Assembly (NCBI GenBank): GCA_007449985.2
Contig: VIIQ02000181.1
Span: 62,001 to 126,000, forward strand
DNA: 64,000 nt
Source: Desmodesmus armatus
Lineage: Eukaryota; Chlorophyta; Chlorophyceae; Sphaeropleales; Scenedesmaceae
Reading direction: 5' to 3'
Of this stretch, positions 27,867-39,400 are shown piece by piece. The notes beneath the pieces are model-generated. The model was not told where the DNA came from. It saw nothing but the letters and a program-made list of their open reading frames with translations, and did not search any database. Position numbers and translations under genes: made by a program. Position 1 is the stretch's first letter, and each line of letters opens with the position of its first letter.

Positions 27867-30126
27867 GTGGGGCCACCTGCCAGCCCGGTGGTGGAGGGCA
27901 CGTGCTCTGAGGTACCCTCCCAGCTGCCGCCACTGCTGCCGCAACTGCTGCCGCCATTGCTGCCGCAACTGCTGTCGCCATTGCTGCCGCCATTGCTGCC
28001 GCATGGTGCTTGCTTGGGCGACACAGCTGGGGACCCTGTCGGCGCTGCTTTCTGACACATTGGCTGCAGGAGACCCTCATCCTGCGCCCCCAGCACACTG
28101 ATACCCAGTGAAACCAAGCCCTGCTCCTGCTGCTGCTGCTGCTCTGGCTCTTGCCCCTGCTGCTGCTGTTGCTGTTGCTGCTCCTGCGACTGCTGCTGCT
28201 GGGATGCTCCCGTACGGGAGCCCCAGGGTGTTGCAGCTGCTGATACTGGCTCGGACTCTGTTTCAAGGCCCTCGTTTGGAGCTTCACTGACAGTTGAGAG
28301 GGTGCGCCGGCACAGGAGAGAGGTGAATGGAGGGGCGTCCCACCCTCCAGCCTGCGGCAAGCAAAGAAGAGTGCAGCAGCCAGCGCAGGAGTGGTCACAG
28401 TCAAGCAGCACTTGGTGGAAGTGGTATGCGGGGACAAGGCACCAGCATGCGTCAGCTGATGGTGCTCGGCACCGTGCAAACTGCACCCCCAACCACACTC
28501 ATTGACAAAGGGAAGAGCCTCACTCACTGAATAAACATTCATTTACCTGAAATACAGCATTCTGAAGGGTTTCTAGCTGCTACGTCACCGTCCAGCGTCG
28601 CACAAACATATTTTTGTCACAGAAAATGTCAATCTGCACAGCTCAAACTCACCTGCAACATCTCCAGTCCTGCATACGCCTTGTACCCGTCCTGTGCACT
28701 GCCGCCATGCCTGTGTGAGGATGGGGAGCTTGGTACTGCTGCAGGAAACGGATCCAATTCAAACTCCCCGTCATCACTGTCTATTAGTAATGCCCTGCAC
28801 GTCCCCAACTGCCGCATACAACTGCCGCTGCTGCTGTCGGCACCTGCTGCTGCTGATGATGATGATGAGGACTCGGCAGCTCCTGGGGAGGGGTCCTGGG
28901 GCCGTATGTGATGAATGCTGCGCTGTCGCCGGCGCCGCTGAGGCTGCTTGCTCCGCTGCTGCTGCTGTCGCTGCTGCCTCCGCTGCCGCTGCTGCAGCCG
29001 CCATTGCTGCTGCTGTAGTGAGGCCGGCATGTGCGTGCTGAGACAACCTAGGGCATAGCAAGTGGCAGACCAGGTGGCAGGGCAGAAGGGAACCATGTTG
29101 GAAGTGTAAGTGTGCTGTGCATGTGGCAACAGAAGGTGTGCCTCCCAGTTGTGGCAGGGTGTGCTGCTGTGTTGAAGTAAACGACACACCCACCATTTGC
29201 AGCCCTTTGGGCCGTGTGCGCAAGCTAAGCTGCAGTTTGCCCACACCCCTGCACACCAATCCGTCTGAAAGCTGATAAGGAGTTCACTCAGTGAGCTGCA
29301 GGATGTGTGCTGCCAAAGTAAACCAGATGCCCGCCATTTGCAGTGTTCTGGGCGGTGTGCGCGAGCTAAGCTGCAGCTTGCCCACACTGCTACACGAAAA
29401 CCTTGTGAAGGCAAAAACAGCTTTCACCCACTGACTGCATTTCTGACAACAACGGCAGCTGGCAAACATCACATCATGCTGCTTTGTTTCAACTGTGCAG
29501 TTGCCGTGGCAGCTTACCGGTGGGCCGTCCACAGCAAAGATGTTCTGCACCACCGGTGTGTGTGGCGTGGGTGTGGTCAGACCGTCGTCCATACTGCTCT
29601 CGGCAAAGGCACATTCCTCTGGAAGCATAAAGGCTGAAAAGTCTGGCAGCTGTAGGGATACTGGTGCTGGATGGTGGGATGCCAAGCCCTGGCTGCTGCT
29701 GCTACAGCTGTTCTGTGAAGCGAGGGCCACAGCCGGCTTGCTTTTCGGGCTTACTGCTGCTGCTGTGGGGGTGCTGTCTGTGGCAGGAGCTGGCAGTAGC
29801 ACTGCAGCTGCTGCGATGCTGTTTGCTGGGAGATCGGGTACTGATCGCGTAATCTGTTCTGCTGTTGCTTCTGGCTGCTGTGTAGCTGCTGTTGCTGGGG
29901 TTTGATTTGCTGATGTGCCATCGAAGCTGCCTGCTGGACTGCTGTGCGTGGAACTGGAGCATGTGATACCATCTAGGAGAAGGGTTGACCTGTAGTGTCC
30001 TGGAGAAAGCTTTGGAAGGGCGTCCTCGTCGTTCTCTATCACCTCCACGCTGTCAAGGGCCGAAAAGTCGATGTCTTCTAAATCTACTGCCTCGTCAGCA
30101 AGGGGGAAGGAACCCCAGGCAGCCAT
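23893..30126 (-). CDS. ELMO-domain protein with long poly-Gln/Ala N-terminal region, complete, 7 exons
   Basis: Exons (minus) 30126-29518, 29012-28653, 28351-26867, 26505-26169, 25577-25406, 24675-24508 and 24016-23893 (TGA) total 3,255 nt, giving 1,084 aa; all junctions keep phase. The C-terminal third is an ELMO/CED-12 domain: LALLQAVYHAYTG, GFQGNDPATDLRGAGVLGLL (the family signature), FPLAIVSFNVT, and FYSRWLQGKKTMVD at the end. ELMO-domain proteins act as regulators or GAPs of Arf/Rac-type GTPases; which applies here is unknown. The N-terminal roughly 800 residues are acidic, Ser/Ala-rich and full of CAG-coded Gln tracts (up to 12), probably disordered. The acceptor of exon 2 (29012) is the least certain junction; the start ATG at 30126 is inferred. 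Several exons have ghosts. Confidence 0.85.
24256..24392 (-). repeat. Ghost copy of the 3' part of ELMO exon 24508-24675
   Basis: About 135 bp, matching 24496-24632, displaced about 240 bp downstream in transcript sense, with a GAGGTGCGG donor-like end. Confidence 0.9.
24739..24830 (-). repeat. Ghost copy of the 5' part of ELMO exon 24508-24675
   Basis: About 90 bp with a TGCAG acceptor then TCCCCTTCAGGACTTCCCGC, parallel to the real exon start at 24675, displaced about 150 bp upstream in transcript sense. Confidence 0.9.
24963..25032 (-). repeat. Ghost copy of the 3' end of ELMO exon 25406-25577, donor lost
   Basis: About 70 bp similar to 25403-25472. The real donor GTCAG|GTGAG reads GTCAGGGG here, so the splice site is destroyed. 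The SINE-like insertion at 25166-25369 lies between this copy and the real exon. Confidence 0.85.
25153..25382 (+). mobile_element. SINE-like insertion with 13-bp target-site duplication
   Basis: The direct repeat AAGTTCATTCAAT at 25153-25165 and 25370-25382 brackets about 204 bp. The element starts with a Pol III B-box-like GGTTCAAGTCC (25181-25191) inside a tRNA T-arm-like hairpin, is followed by T-rich stretches, contains C15, and ends in CAGAAAA before the second repeat. No A-box or intact tRNA head is seen, so it may be 5'-truncated. It sits in an ELMO intron, antisense to the gene. Confidence 0.8.
25668..25740 (-). repeat. Ghost copy of the 5' end of ELMO exon 25406-25577
   Basis: Minus-sense GTGTTTGTGTCTGC, a GGCAG acceptor, then a GC-rich stretch matching the start of the real exon, displaced about 148 bp upstream in transcript sense. 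Confidence 0.85.
25745..25995 (-). repeat. Ghost copy of the 3' end of ELMO exon 26169-26505 plus intron
   Basis: 25947-25989 repeats 26163-26205 (LALLQAVYHAYT codons) and retains a GT donor. The adjoining intron at about 25752-25850 is also repeated at 26003-26105, so the duplicated unit is about 215-245 bp. Confidence 0.85.
27560..27600 (-). repeat. Coding CAG repeat (poly-Gln tract) in the ELMO gene
   Basis: About 12 perfect CAG codons in exon 26867-28351. Further Gln tracts occur near 26370, 27430, 27840 and 28130-28200. Confidence 0.9.
29160..29395. repeat. Diverged tandem repeat in the first ELMO intron
   Basis: 29160-29250 and 29300-29390 share CATTTGCAG, GGCGTGTGCGC-like and AAGCTGCAG-TTGCCCACAC blocks, period about 140 bp. 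It lies between exons 1 and 2 and shows no exon remnant I can identify. Confidence 0.65.
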
Positions 30127-30440
30127 CCCTCCTGCCGCCAAGGGTCCGAGTTTGGGGTGATCTAAGATATTCCCTGAGTAAATCAATAAGCTTAAACAAT
30201 CATCTGGCCGTAAGACACTGAGCTTTGCTGCTGCTGGGCTGGCTACTGCTACTGCCTCACAACACACAACAGCGGAGAAACATCAAGACATCTTGAAATA
30301 GATAAAGGAATACGAATCAAACCAACTTCACGAAAATCAGCTCTACGAGTGGGCATGACGCTCTACTTGCTACGGCCACAACGGTTGCTGATGACTCACC
30401 CAATACCTTGTGATTGGTTCGTGATTTTTACAGGAAGTTA
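30127..30440. promoter_or_regulatory. Probable ELMO gene 5' region
   Basis: About 300 bp between the inferred ELMO start and the first transposon-like repeat. No named promoter element recognised; assigned by position only. Confidence 0.3.
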
Positions 30441-30835
30441 TGCTCGTGATCTTTATGCTGTCCTCGGAGAAGGAGAATCCTTCGGAGAGCCTGTGGCCCG
30501 AGCAAAAGAGTGACAAAATGAGTAATATTTGAGTAATATTTGAGTAATATTTGAGTGATACCGTTGCAGATACGAATTCGAAAAGGTGTTCGAAATGGTG
30601 TGACCAACAGCTATCGCGTATGCAGCACGTGCTTGTTACAGTACGTCCATAGAGTAAGCGTAGCAATTGTTGAGGAGGAATTGCGATCAGCACTATGGGC
30701 AGGCTGGATGCATGCAAGGTTGCAGCCTCGAGTCGATATCAAACTACCACGTAAAGATGGCAGGCGCCTGAGCTGTCGCCAACAACATCGACAACGACAA
30801 CAATTCTGTCTGTGGTTGCAGCAGAACAGCAGCCT

Positions 30836-32190
30836 GCAAGGCAGGGGGGCTGACTGCCCCCCTGGACCCCCGCCACCAGTACTGCTGTGCTGCTGCTGCT
30901 GTTGTAAACATCGACAACAACACAATTCAGTCTGTGATTGCAGCAGAACATCAGCCTGAAGGCAGGGGGGCTGACTGCCCCCCTGGGCCCCCCGCCACCA
31001 GTACTGCTGCTGTTGACGCAGCAGAGTGTTGACCTAGTAGGATTGCTGCTTGCTTGGCACTCGGCTTGTGTTGCGCTGCACTAGGCTGTGCAGCTTGCTG
31101 CCTCGCAGCCTCAGGCTGCAGTATAAAGCAATATGTACTCACGTGCTCACGTGCTTGTGCGCTTGCTTGGTCAAAGTAATTGTTGATGCTGGTATGGATG
31201 TTTGGGCACCCGGTTCAACCACAGGCTGCTGCAAAGCTTGCTGCGCCTATGCGCTCTCCCTTGAGGTACAATGGAAAGCGAGTGAATGGAAACCTCTGCC
31301 AGATAGATTACAGACACTGTCAAAGCCGAGTGCGGCGCAACACAGCACCTCAGCATACATGAATCAGCACCCTGGCACACTCAACCCTTATACCGCGAAT
31401 GCCATCACGCTCCTGCTGTGCAGCATTGTGATCACCGCAACACTCAATAATTATCAGCTAAACATCGCACATGCGTTCTGGACAACAGTATCTGCCACGA
31501 TCTGATGTCACCATAAGCCCCAGTTGAACAGGCAAGATTAGTCAACTGGTCAACATAACACTGCATGCATTGGACAACTTTACTCATCACAGAACATTCC
31601 TCTAAGATTACTGCACACTCAGCAGGAATTGGTCAATGAGGCTGCTGCTCGCGTCACTGTGTTGCTACTGTCTGTTGCACACACGGCAGGGGGGCTGACT
31701 GCCCCCCTGGACCCCCGCCACTAGCACTGCTGCTACTGCTGCTGCTGTGTCTCTTGCACACCAGGCAGGGGGCTGACTGCCCCCCTGGGCCCCCCGCCAC
31801 CAGTACTGCTGCTGTGCTGCTGCTGTCTGTTGCACACACGGCAGGGGGGCTGACTGCCCCCCTGGACCCCCGCCACTAGCACTGCTGCTACTGCTGCTGC
31901 TGTGTCTCTTGCACACCAGGCAGGGGGCTGACTGCCCCCCTGGGCCCTTGCCCTCAATACAAACAAAGCCAATGCTTGCAGCAACAATTGGACCTGGAAG
32001 GCAGGGGGGCTGACTGCCCTTGGCCCCCCCCCCGCCACCAGCACTGCTGTGTTGCTGCTGATGTGTCTGTTGCACACAAGGCAGGGGGGCTGACTGCCCC
32101 ACTGGGCCCCCGCCCTTGACACGAGTGAAGCCATTGGTTGCACCAACACCTGAGCTTGCAAGGCAGGGGGACAGACTGCCCCCCTGGGCC
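30836..32190 (+). repeat. Left hairpin array (9 copies)
   Basis: Copies near 30841, 30961, 31687, 31764, 31840, 31918, 32001, 32081 and 32163. The ideal unit has 9-bp arms CAGGGGGGC and GCCCCCCTG around loop TGACT, then a C-rich tail ending CCCGCCACCA. Units are separated by (CTG)n and TTGCACAC-type spacers, period about 77-85 bp inside the cluster. Confidence 0.9.
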
Positions 32191-32254
32191 TCTGCCAATA
32201 CTGCTGTGCTGCTGCTGTCAGCCTTGCACATGGCACAGTCTGGACCTGAAAGGC

Positions 32255-32620
32255 TGTTGGTGGGGGGCAAGGGGGGCCAGCCCCCCTTCATAGCAACTGG
32301 CTGCATTCATTGCAGTGCACCAACACAGGAAAAGATAACGGGGGGCAAGGGGGGCGGAGCCCCCCTGGATTGATATTGTGCAGTGCAACAAAAAGATTGG
32401 TTTGCACTATACCTGCGATCGTGACAAACCGGCCTGCCTCACCCCCTTCCTTCGACGGGGTTGCGGACGTAACGGGAGCCCCGTTTGCTGTCCTCGGAGA
32501 AGGAGAATCCTTCGGAGAGCCTGTGGCTCGGCAAAAGAATGAGAAACCAGGAGTGACCTTTCCTCGGAGAAGGAGAATCCTTCGGAGAGCCTGCGGTGGT
32601 GCCAAAAGAGTAACAAAATG
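32255..32620 (+). repeat. Left distal block with two further GC hairpins
   Basis: Contains AAGGGGGGC-CA-GCCCCCCTT and GGGGGGC-GGA-GCCCCCC hairpins, a copy of the CCTCACCCCCTTCC block, then two copies of CTCGGAGAAGGAGAATCC (near 32495 and 32563). A third copy lies near 30464, at the start of the left cluster. Confidence 0.8.
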
Positions 32621-35600
32621 AGTATCCTTCATCAGCGCGCCCATTAACCCCACGGAAAGCAATAGTAAATAACAAGAAACCCGTTTGTGTGGAGATACGA
32701 ACCGGCAGGCAGAAAGTTCAAACGGATGCATGAATTGCGAAACTTGCAAAACAGCACACGCCACGTCAAGGCCAAAAGACGCTAAACATGTCTTTCACAT
32801 AAGTTACAGATTATACGGATAGCTTTAGGGAGCCCTGATCAGCGGTGTACAGGCAGCAAAAACAGGTCGAACTCGCGATGCTGGTGGCTGTTGTTCCCTG
32901 GAAGGCATGCCCGGCACGGAAATTTTGTTTATCGCAATAAGGCCGCCATACACAATGTCAGTGGGCATCTACATGGAGGAATCGCGCACTTCACCAAGCC
33001 TGCTGATGCATGTGGTGTAATCGCGTGATGACAAATTCCAACCGTCCTGTCGCGTTTCCGCTCGGAAGCTGGTTCGGCTCCGAAACTGTACTTTTGCAAA
33101 TCGTATGTAATCTTATCATGATATAAAAGACATAGACACGAGAAACTATCGTCGTCAGGGACATAATGTCGATTCAGCAGGTGACTGTACTGTTCGTGCG
33201 TGCCTTCGCCGTTGGATGTTATCGCCAGTGCCGGCGCGCTATCATGGCGTTAATGGTGCTGTGTATCATGTGGGCAATCGGTTGCACGGCGGCCAGGAAA
33301 GGACCGGTGGCGGTTGCTATGTGTTGGCCCAGTCTGTGCTGCAGCAGGAATGACCATGTCTTGGTGGCTGTAGCTGCTTACGAAGCTGTCTGCATGCTCA
33401 TGCATGCAGCTGTAGCTGTGATGTGGTGGCTCCTAAAAGCGTGGTGGGGTTTGGTGACCACCAGCCACTGGACTCTGCCTACAATGGCAGCACTATTTAT
33501 CAGCCAGCATTCGTTCTTCACCTGTCAGTGCATGAGTGCCATGTGGACATTGCCCAGCTCGTGGTCGTGGCCAGTGGTGCTGGGGAGCAGCAAGTGCAGC
33601 CTGACCATTGCAATACTGGCCACCCATTGCCCTGTTCAGGTCATGTCCTTCACTAGGTGAGATGCTGGAGTGTGCAAGGTATATGTGGCCTGTGTGGCTA
33701 CAACAGCACAGCAGCAGCGTGATACTGCTTGCACAACACTGTGCACTGTATAATTGCATGACAGCACAGCTTAGGGTGATCAACTTTCAGGATCAGCACG
33801 CCCCCTGCACAGGGAAAGGGGGTGGGAAGAAGCCCTGCCTGACATGATCAACCACGTGCCCCCAAGCCCCCATCCCCCTGCCACCCTTGGTGGCCGTGAA
33901 ATGCGACTAAGCACCGTGCCAAGGCATGCTGACACATACAGTTGCAGGCGTTGATGCAAGTCATGCAGATTGCCAGCGCACACAAAGCAAACTCTGGTCA
34001 TGCTGCATGGCCAATGTACTGCAGGTGGCTGCTGCTGGCTTGGACTTGGCAGCAAGTGACATCTGGTTTACAGTGTGGTGCAGTCTTGCTGATGCCAACG
34101 CACCAGTTGCGGCAGTGCACGCGCGATGCAGCGGTCCGCCGTGCGGTGCTTGTGCTTGCCAGCAATTTCAAGCCCTTCATGCATGCCTGCACAGATACTG
34201 GCATCATTCTCTGGAACGGTACACTGTGGCAAGCAGGACAATGGTCATGCAGCACTGCCCTGCTGGGGCTTCCAATGTGGCCGTTCCTGGGCTGGTTGGC
34301 TATGCTGTCAGTACAGTGAGTTGCTGTGTGTGTTGATTTTAAGGGGGCACACCTTGCACGAGGAGAGTTACACATTGACAATAGGGGAGAAAGGGAGCTC
34401 ACATGCCATCAGGGCCTAAACTGCAGTCCTTGATGGCCATCTCCATGGCTGACAATCAGCTAGCAAGATGGGTCTCGTGGTATCATATTGTCCTTGCCTC
34501 TTGTTGTGTGCAGGCGCTGCGCTTGGCATCGACCACTGGTGCTGCTGACTGCTGCCTTGATACATGTCATGGCGTACTGTTTACAATGGACGAACGAGCT
34601 GCAGCTGCTGCTGGACTGTGGGCCGATTTGGGAACTATTGGCTGGCTGCGCATACTACAACCTGTGGTGCGTTGAAAATCAGCGTGACCAGCTGCTTGGT
34701 TGCATCATAGTCACATGCAAGTTGCACAACGTTTGCAATGCATTTCTTGAGGCGATGCTGGCAGCACTGCTTGTATGACGCTGACACCTAGCAACTGTGG
34801 CGCATGCAGGTACATGGTGTCCACCTGGTCCATCTGGAAGTGTGTGCAGCATGCGCGTGTGCTGGTTACGGCACAGTTCACACGCAGCAGACGACAGCGC
34901 TGCAGGCTTCTGTGTGGTGTCAACTTGCCAGCATGGAGGCTGCATGTATGGGTGGCTGCAATCTTCCTGGCTTGGAACGCACATCTGGGGACCTCTGACA
35001 TGTGGTGGCCTTCCCAGGTCATCATCAGTGCAGCAACACTTCTTGTACCAGTTGTGGTCAACAGACTACCTTGGACCAAAGGGACTACATACTTGCGCAG
35101 GTGTGCCACACTGTAGTACAGTCAGACATGACACAGTGTCTGAATCATGTCTTGCATGTCAGCTATTCAATGCCTGCCCGCCTGCCTGCTGTGCTGACGG
35201 ATGGGGTCTGTGTCGATATTGCAGCATGAAGCCGGCGCCGCCAGTGTTCTACTAAGTACATTCTTGGCAGGTGCCCTCATACAACACATTGTCCTGCTGT
35301 CAAACCGTGCTGCTCACTTTTTCCACAGGCGCTTGTGTTACATGAGATCACATCGCATGCCTGCTGTCAGCATGGTCATGCTCATGTTGGTGTGTGCATC
35401 ACTACCTGCAGAGGCAGTCTCAACAGCGCCTATTGCTGCATCTCCTACAGCAAGTGCGATTGTGGCAGCTGCTAGTGCCGCTGGCCTAGCCGCTGCAGCA
35501 TTTGCAGGTGTTCAGCCACAAGAGACACCTACACAAGGTGGGAAGCGTGAGCTATCGTACATCCCTGTGATGTGACGGTGCGAGCCAATTGTCACCTAGG

Positions 35601-36427
35601 TGACAGGCCCTTCACCTGTCGCCAATTGAGTCGGTGGTGGTCATTGATCGTGAGCGTCATCACAACCATGTCTGTTGAATTCTGGCTTTGCATTGCTGTA
35701 GAATGGCTTCGCTGATTCGATCGCCTCTGCCAGGCATATGCATGATGCTGTCCGTCATGTTGTCACATGCAGGGCCTGTGGACTGGGCAGCACAAGCTGT
35801 TGTCAAACGCCAGCGTATCAGTGCTTTATTGGGAGAAGGACAGGGCATGTCTCCTACGACCAGGCATATCCCACCATCAGCCACCTCAACAACTCCAGCA
35901 GGTTGGTACCACGGTTGTTTCAGCTTCAGGGGTACAAGTGTCACATTGCTTGACTTGTGACCAGCACCACACCGTACTGCGTGGTGCACGTGGCTCACAA
36001 GCAGGCGCACGTTGCGAGTTTGTTGTCTGTTGTGTCCTCAGACTACTCAGAATACTTTTCTTTTGGTGTCACATGCAACAGCCGATGCCCACAATCACCA
36101 GGCCTTTACCAATACAGCACTCGCAGGGGCAGCACATGTTCAACAGGAACTGGTCAGGCAGAGCCAACTCCTTGCAGCCATGGGAGCAATACAACAGTCA
36201 AATCAAGGTGTGTTATGCATGGCACATTTGGGCGCACACGTACGCCCCCTCTTGTGCATGCGACTGCGATGCGGTTGTACTTGTCAAGTAACATTTGCCA
36301 ACAAATCTTTTGGATGGGGCAGACGTGGGAAAATGCATCTGTGTTGCACAGCATTGCAGCGCCATGATCAATTACTTCACCGCCCATCATATATCCTCTC
36401 CCCCCCTCCTGCCACATTGCAAAACAG
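32621..36427. other. 5' part of the mobile element; coding content not resolved
   Basis: Several open frames up to about 165 codons exist (for example 33166-33660, hydrophobic), but no frame gives a recognised domain or a consistent splice chain. A short helical stretch ending QQELVRQSQLLAAMGAIQQ near 36140-36205 may be an upstream exon of the Rep gene. A perfect 16-bp palindrome TGTCACCTAGGTGACA lies at 35590-35605. Confidence 0.4.
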
Positions 36428-39400
36428 GTGTCACAACACCTGATGGCCCATGGGCGTTCCCTTGGACGCGAGACGCGCTGGAGAGTGCTGCAGCAGCAGC
36501 TGCTACTGGGACGCATCAACGGCAGCAAGCTGCAGCGGCGGCCTTGCAAGCACGACTGGCAGCTGCTGCAGCAGCAGGCAATGCCACCGCTGCAAGCAGC
36601 CCGGCAGCAACAGCAGCGACAGCAGCTCCATGGGTTGTGGACGGTGTCAAGCTGCAGGAGCTGCTGTTGCCACCTTTGGCAGGCTTGCCCAGCTACACAC
36701 AACAAGACGACCCTATGCCAGCATATGCCCAGGCCGCAGCTGACTTCAGGGCATGCGTGGATGCCAGGTTGCAGACAGGGGACGCAGTCTGCTGCGTCTG
36801 TGCCCGTTACCTGCCGTTGGTGACCAAGGACAAGGGCGCCACACTGCCTGCGGCCTTAGACCCGTCCCAGCAGCCGTGGCATGAGGTGCCTGCAGCTGAC
36901 ATTCCCTGCAAAGAGGTGTTGGTGACTGCAGCACATCTGGGCGTCGATGCAGCAGGCAACGCTTTGCCCCCCCACACCGCAGAACTGCCCAGGGTTGGGC
37001 TCACAACCTGCACCATTGGCAACGTGTCCTACTGTATGGAGCCTGCCGGCATCGTCAATGCAAACGGTGCGTCAGGCAAGCATGTGCTGTCCTAGTCAAT
37101 TTGTTTGCAAATCTGTATCATTTCAGTACTGTTGGATATCAAGTAATGCTTGCGTCAGCTACTTGACTTGTGTCATTGTGCCAACAAACTTTCAAAAATA
37201 TATAGTTGTTTTGACACACTAGCACTGCATGTGGGTCCTTTCAAGCCTGACCTTTGGCCACTACTGCCCTGCTGTTGTGTGCCACAGGCATCGACATGGC
37301 CAAGGTGTGCCCTGAGTGTTGGCGTGACCTCTCTCGCCACGAACGCCGGCGCCCAGCCCCGGTGGTGCCGAAAAACTCCCTCGTGCGTGTCGACGCTGGC
37401 AAGGTGCCTGAGCACTTGCCCATCCTCACAGCGCTGGAAGCCAAGTTGCTGGCACCCTACAGATACAGCAAGGATATGTACCTGATGAAGCCCAAGGGCC
37501 GCCAGGACCGTCCAAATAATGCCTATCAGGGTGCCTGGACCAGCCATGTGTTTGTGTACCCACAGGCAGCGGGCCACCACCTGAGCGCCGTGTTCCCAGC
37601 CAACTTTGATGAGGCAGCTGCTTCCATCAACGTCATCTTCCTGAGGGCTGAAAGTGGTGATGACAACATTGCAGAGATGGCCGCACGCAGCCCTGCACTC
37701 AAGGTGACAGCTGCTGACCTTCAAAATAGCCAGGCAGAATAACATTGCACAGTTGATGCAGTATGTGCAGCTGCTGCAGCAGTAGGTGTGTGCTTTGTGC
37801 AATGTGTTGGCAGTTCACTACTGTTGTTGTGTTTGTGTGCTAGTTCACCACATCAGTGCCACGTGCATACTACTGAGACTTCGACTAGTACTACCCATTA
37901 CTACACTTATCCATTTTGACAATGCCACTTTGCATTGTGCGTGTTGCAGGTGCGTGGCTGGGCGATCGCTGCATGGGCCCGGCACCTGGAGAGTGTATGG
38001 TCCACCAAGCCGTACGCTGACGAGGTGCACTTCAGCGAGGCCAACCTGCGAGTGTACGGTACCGACGCCTGCGTGCCTGAAGCCGTGCTCAGCGCCTCAG
38101 CAGCACCAGCGTCAGATGCAGAGGCAGCCGAGCTGCAGTCTTTGCTGGCGGGCAATCGGCAAGGGTATGCGTCCACCAGGGTCGGCAGCGCAGAGGCAGC
38201 TGCCGCTGCAGCTGACACAGGTGATGCGGCCAAGCAAGGTGACACTGCTGCACCTGACCCAGCGCAGCATCCAGAGCTGCCCCCAGGCACGATGACCGGC
38301 ATCGATGAGTTCGAGGTGCAGGTCGACACAACCCCCGACTTAGAGCGCATGCAGCAGCTGGCAGCAGCTGTGCAGCCGGCAGACCCAGTGCCACCACCAG
38401 CCACGGCACCAGCAACTGGGCTTGCATAGGCACCAGCCACTCCGCCTGCCAACCCCACACCACAAGGCCTGGGGGCGCAGATGCTGCAACACGGTGCCAC
38501 CTTGGTGTCACGCAGCGGCGGCCCCAACAGCACCATCAGCGACTACAAGCCCCACTGGCCCCTGCTGGTGCACCCAGGCAGCTTTCCTCACGGGGAAGGC
38601 GGCTGCCCGAAGGGCATGTCCATGGCCCATTGGGTGCAGCTGCTGTTGAGCCGCTACCCACACCAGCAGTTCGCAGGGAACGTCCCCTTCACCCTGCACA
38701 TGTTCAACGTCTTGCAGCGCCACAATGTGAACAGCAAGACCAACCTGACGTTGATGCAAGCGCCCAGAGTGTTGGAGCAAGCCGGGCCGGCGACGGCTGC
38801 AGACCTGGACATGCTGCCCGCCTTCCTACAAGCAGGTGGCAAGGGTGCTGCAGCGGAACAGTTCTACACCACAGCTTCCCCTGCTGCCAAGGCCATGTTG
38901 AAGGCTTACCGCATCACAGGTGAGGACGTTGCGACCAGTGTGTGCAAGCACAACTAGAGAAATGCAAATGCCCTTCACACCAGCAGCCAATGACCGGCCC
39001 TGCCGTAACACAAGGGTATATTGTTACAATTGTGGTGTGCTGCTGGGTCCCATTTCCATCCCCCATGGCTGATGAGACCTTCTATTTGTGCATTTGTTTA
39101 TCTGTTGTTGGCTGACTGACACGACAAGTTTGCTGTTGCAATGATGCAGGCGGCCGCATCCCCGGTCACCACAGGCCTTCGCGTCTCTCAGGTCAAACGT
39201 GGGCGCGCTCTGGAACGCCTTTGGGCTGTTCACCAGCTTCATTACGCTCAATCCCTCCCCCTGACATGTGCGGCCTTCTTCGCCATGGCCAGCAAGCCGT
39301 ACAGCTTTGACGCCACCGGCAAGCCTGTGGATCGCCCAGACATGCTGGAACGCTGGCGCACGGTGGCGGAGAACCCAGTCCGTGCCGCCATTTTGTTCCA

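Noticed and set aside
33166..36290. Several hydrophobic or Cys-rich frames in the element's 5' part
   Set aside because: No frame is consistently better than the others; no domain or splice chain. Left as unresolved.
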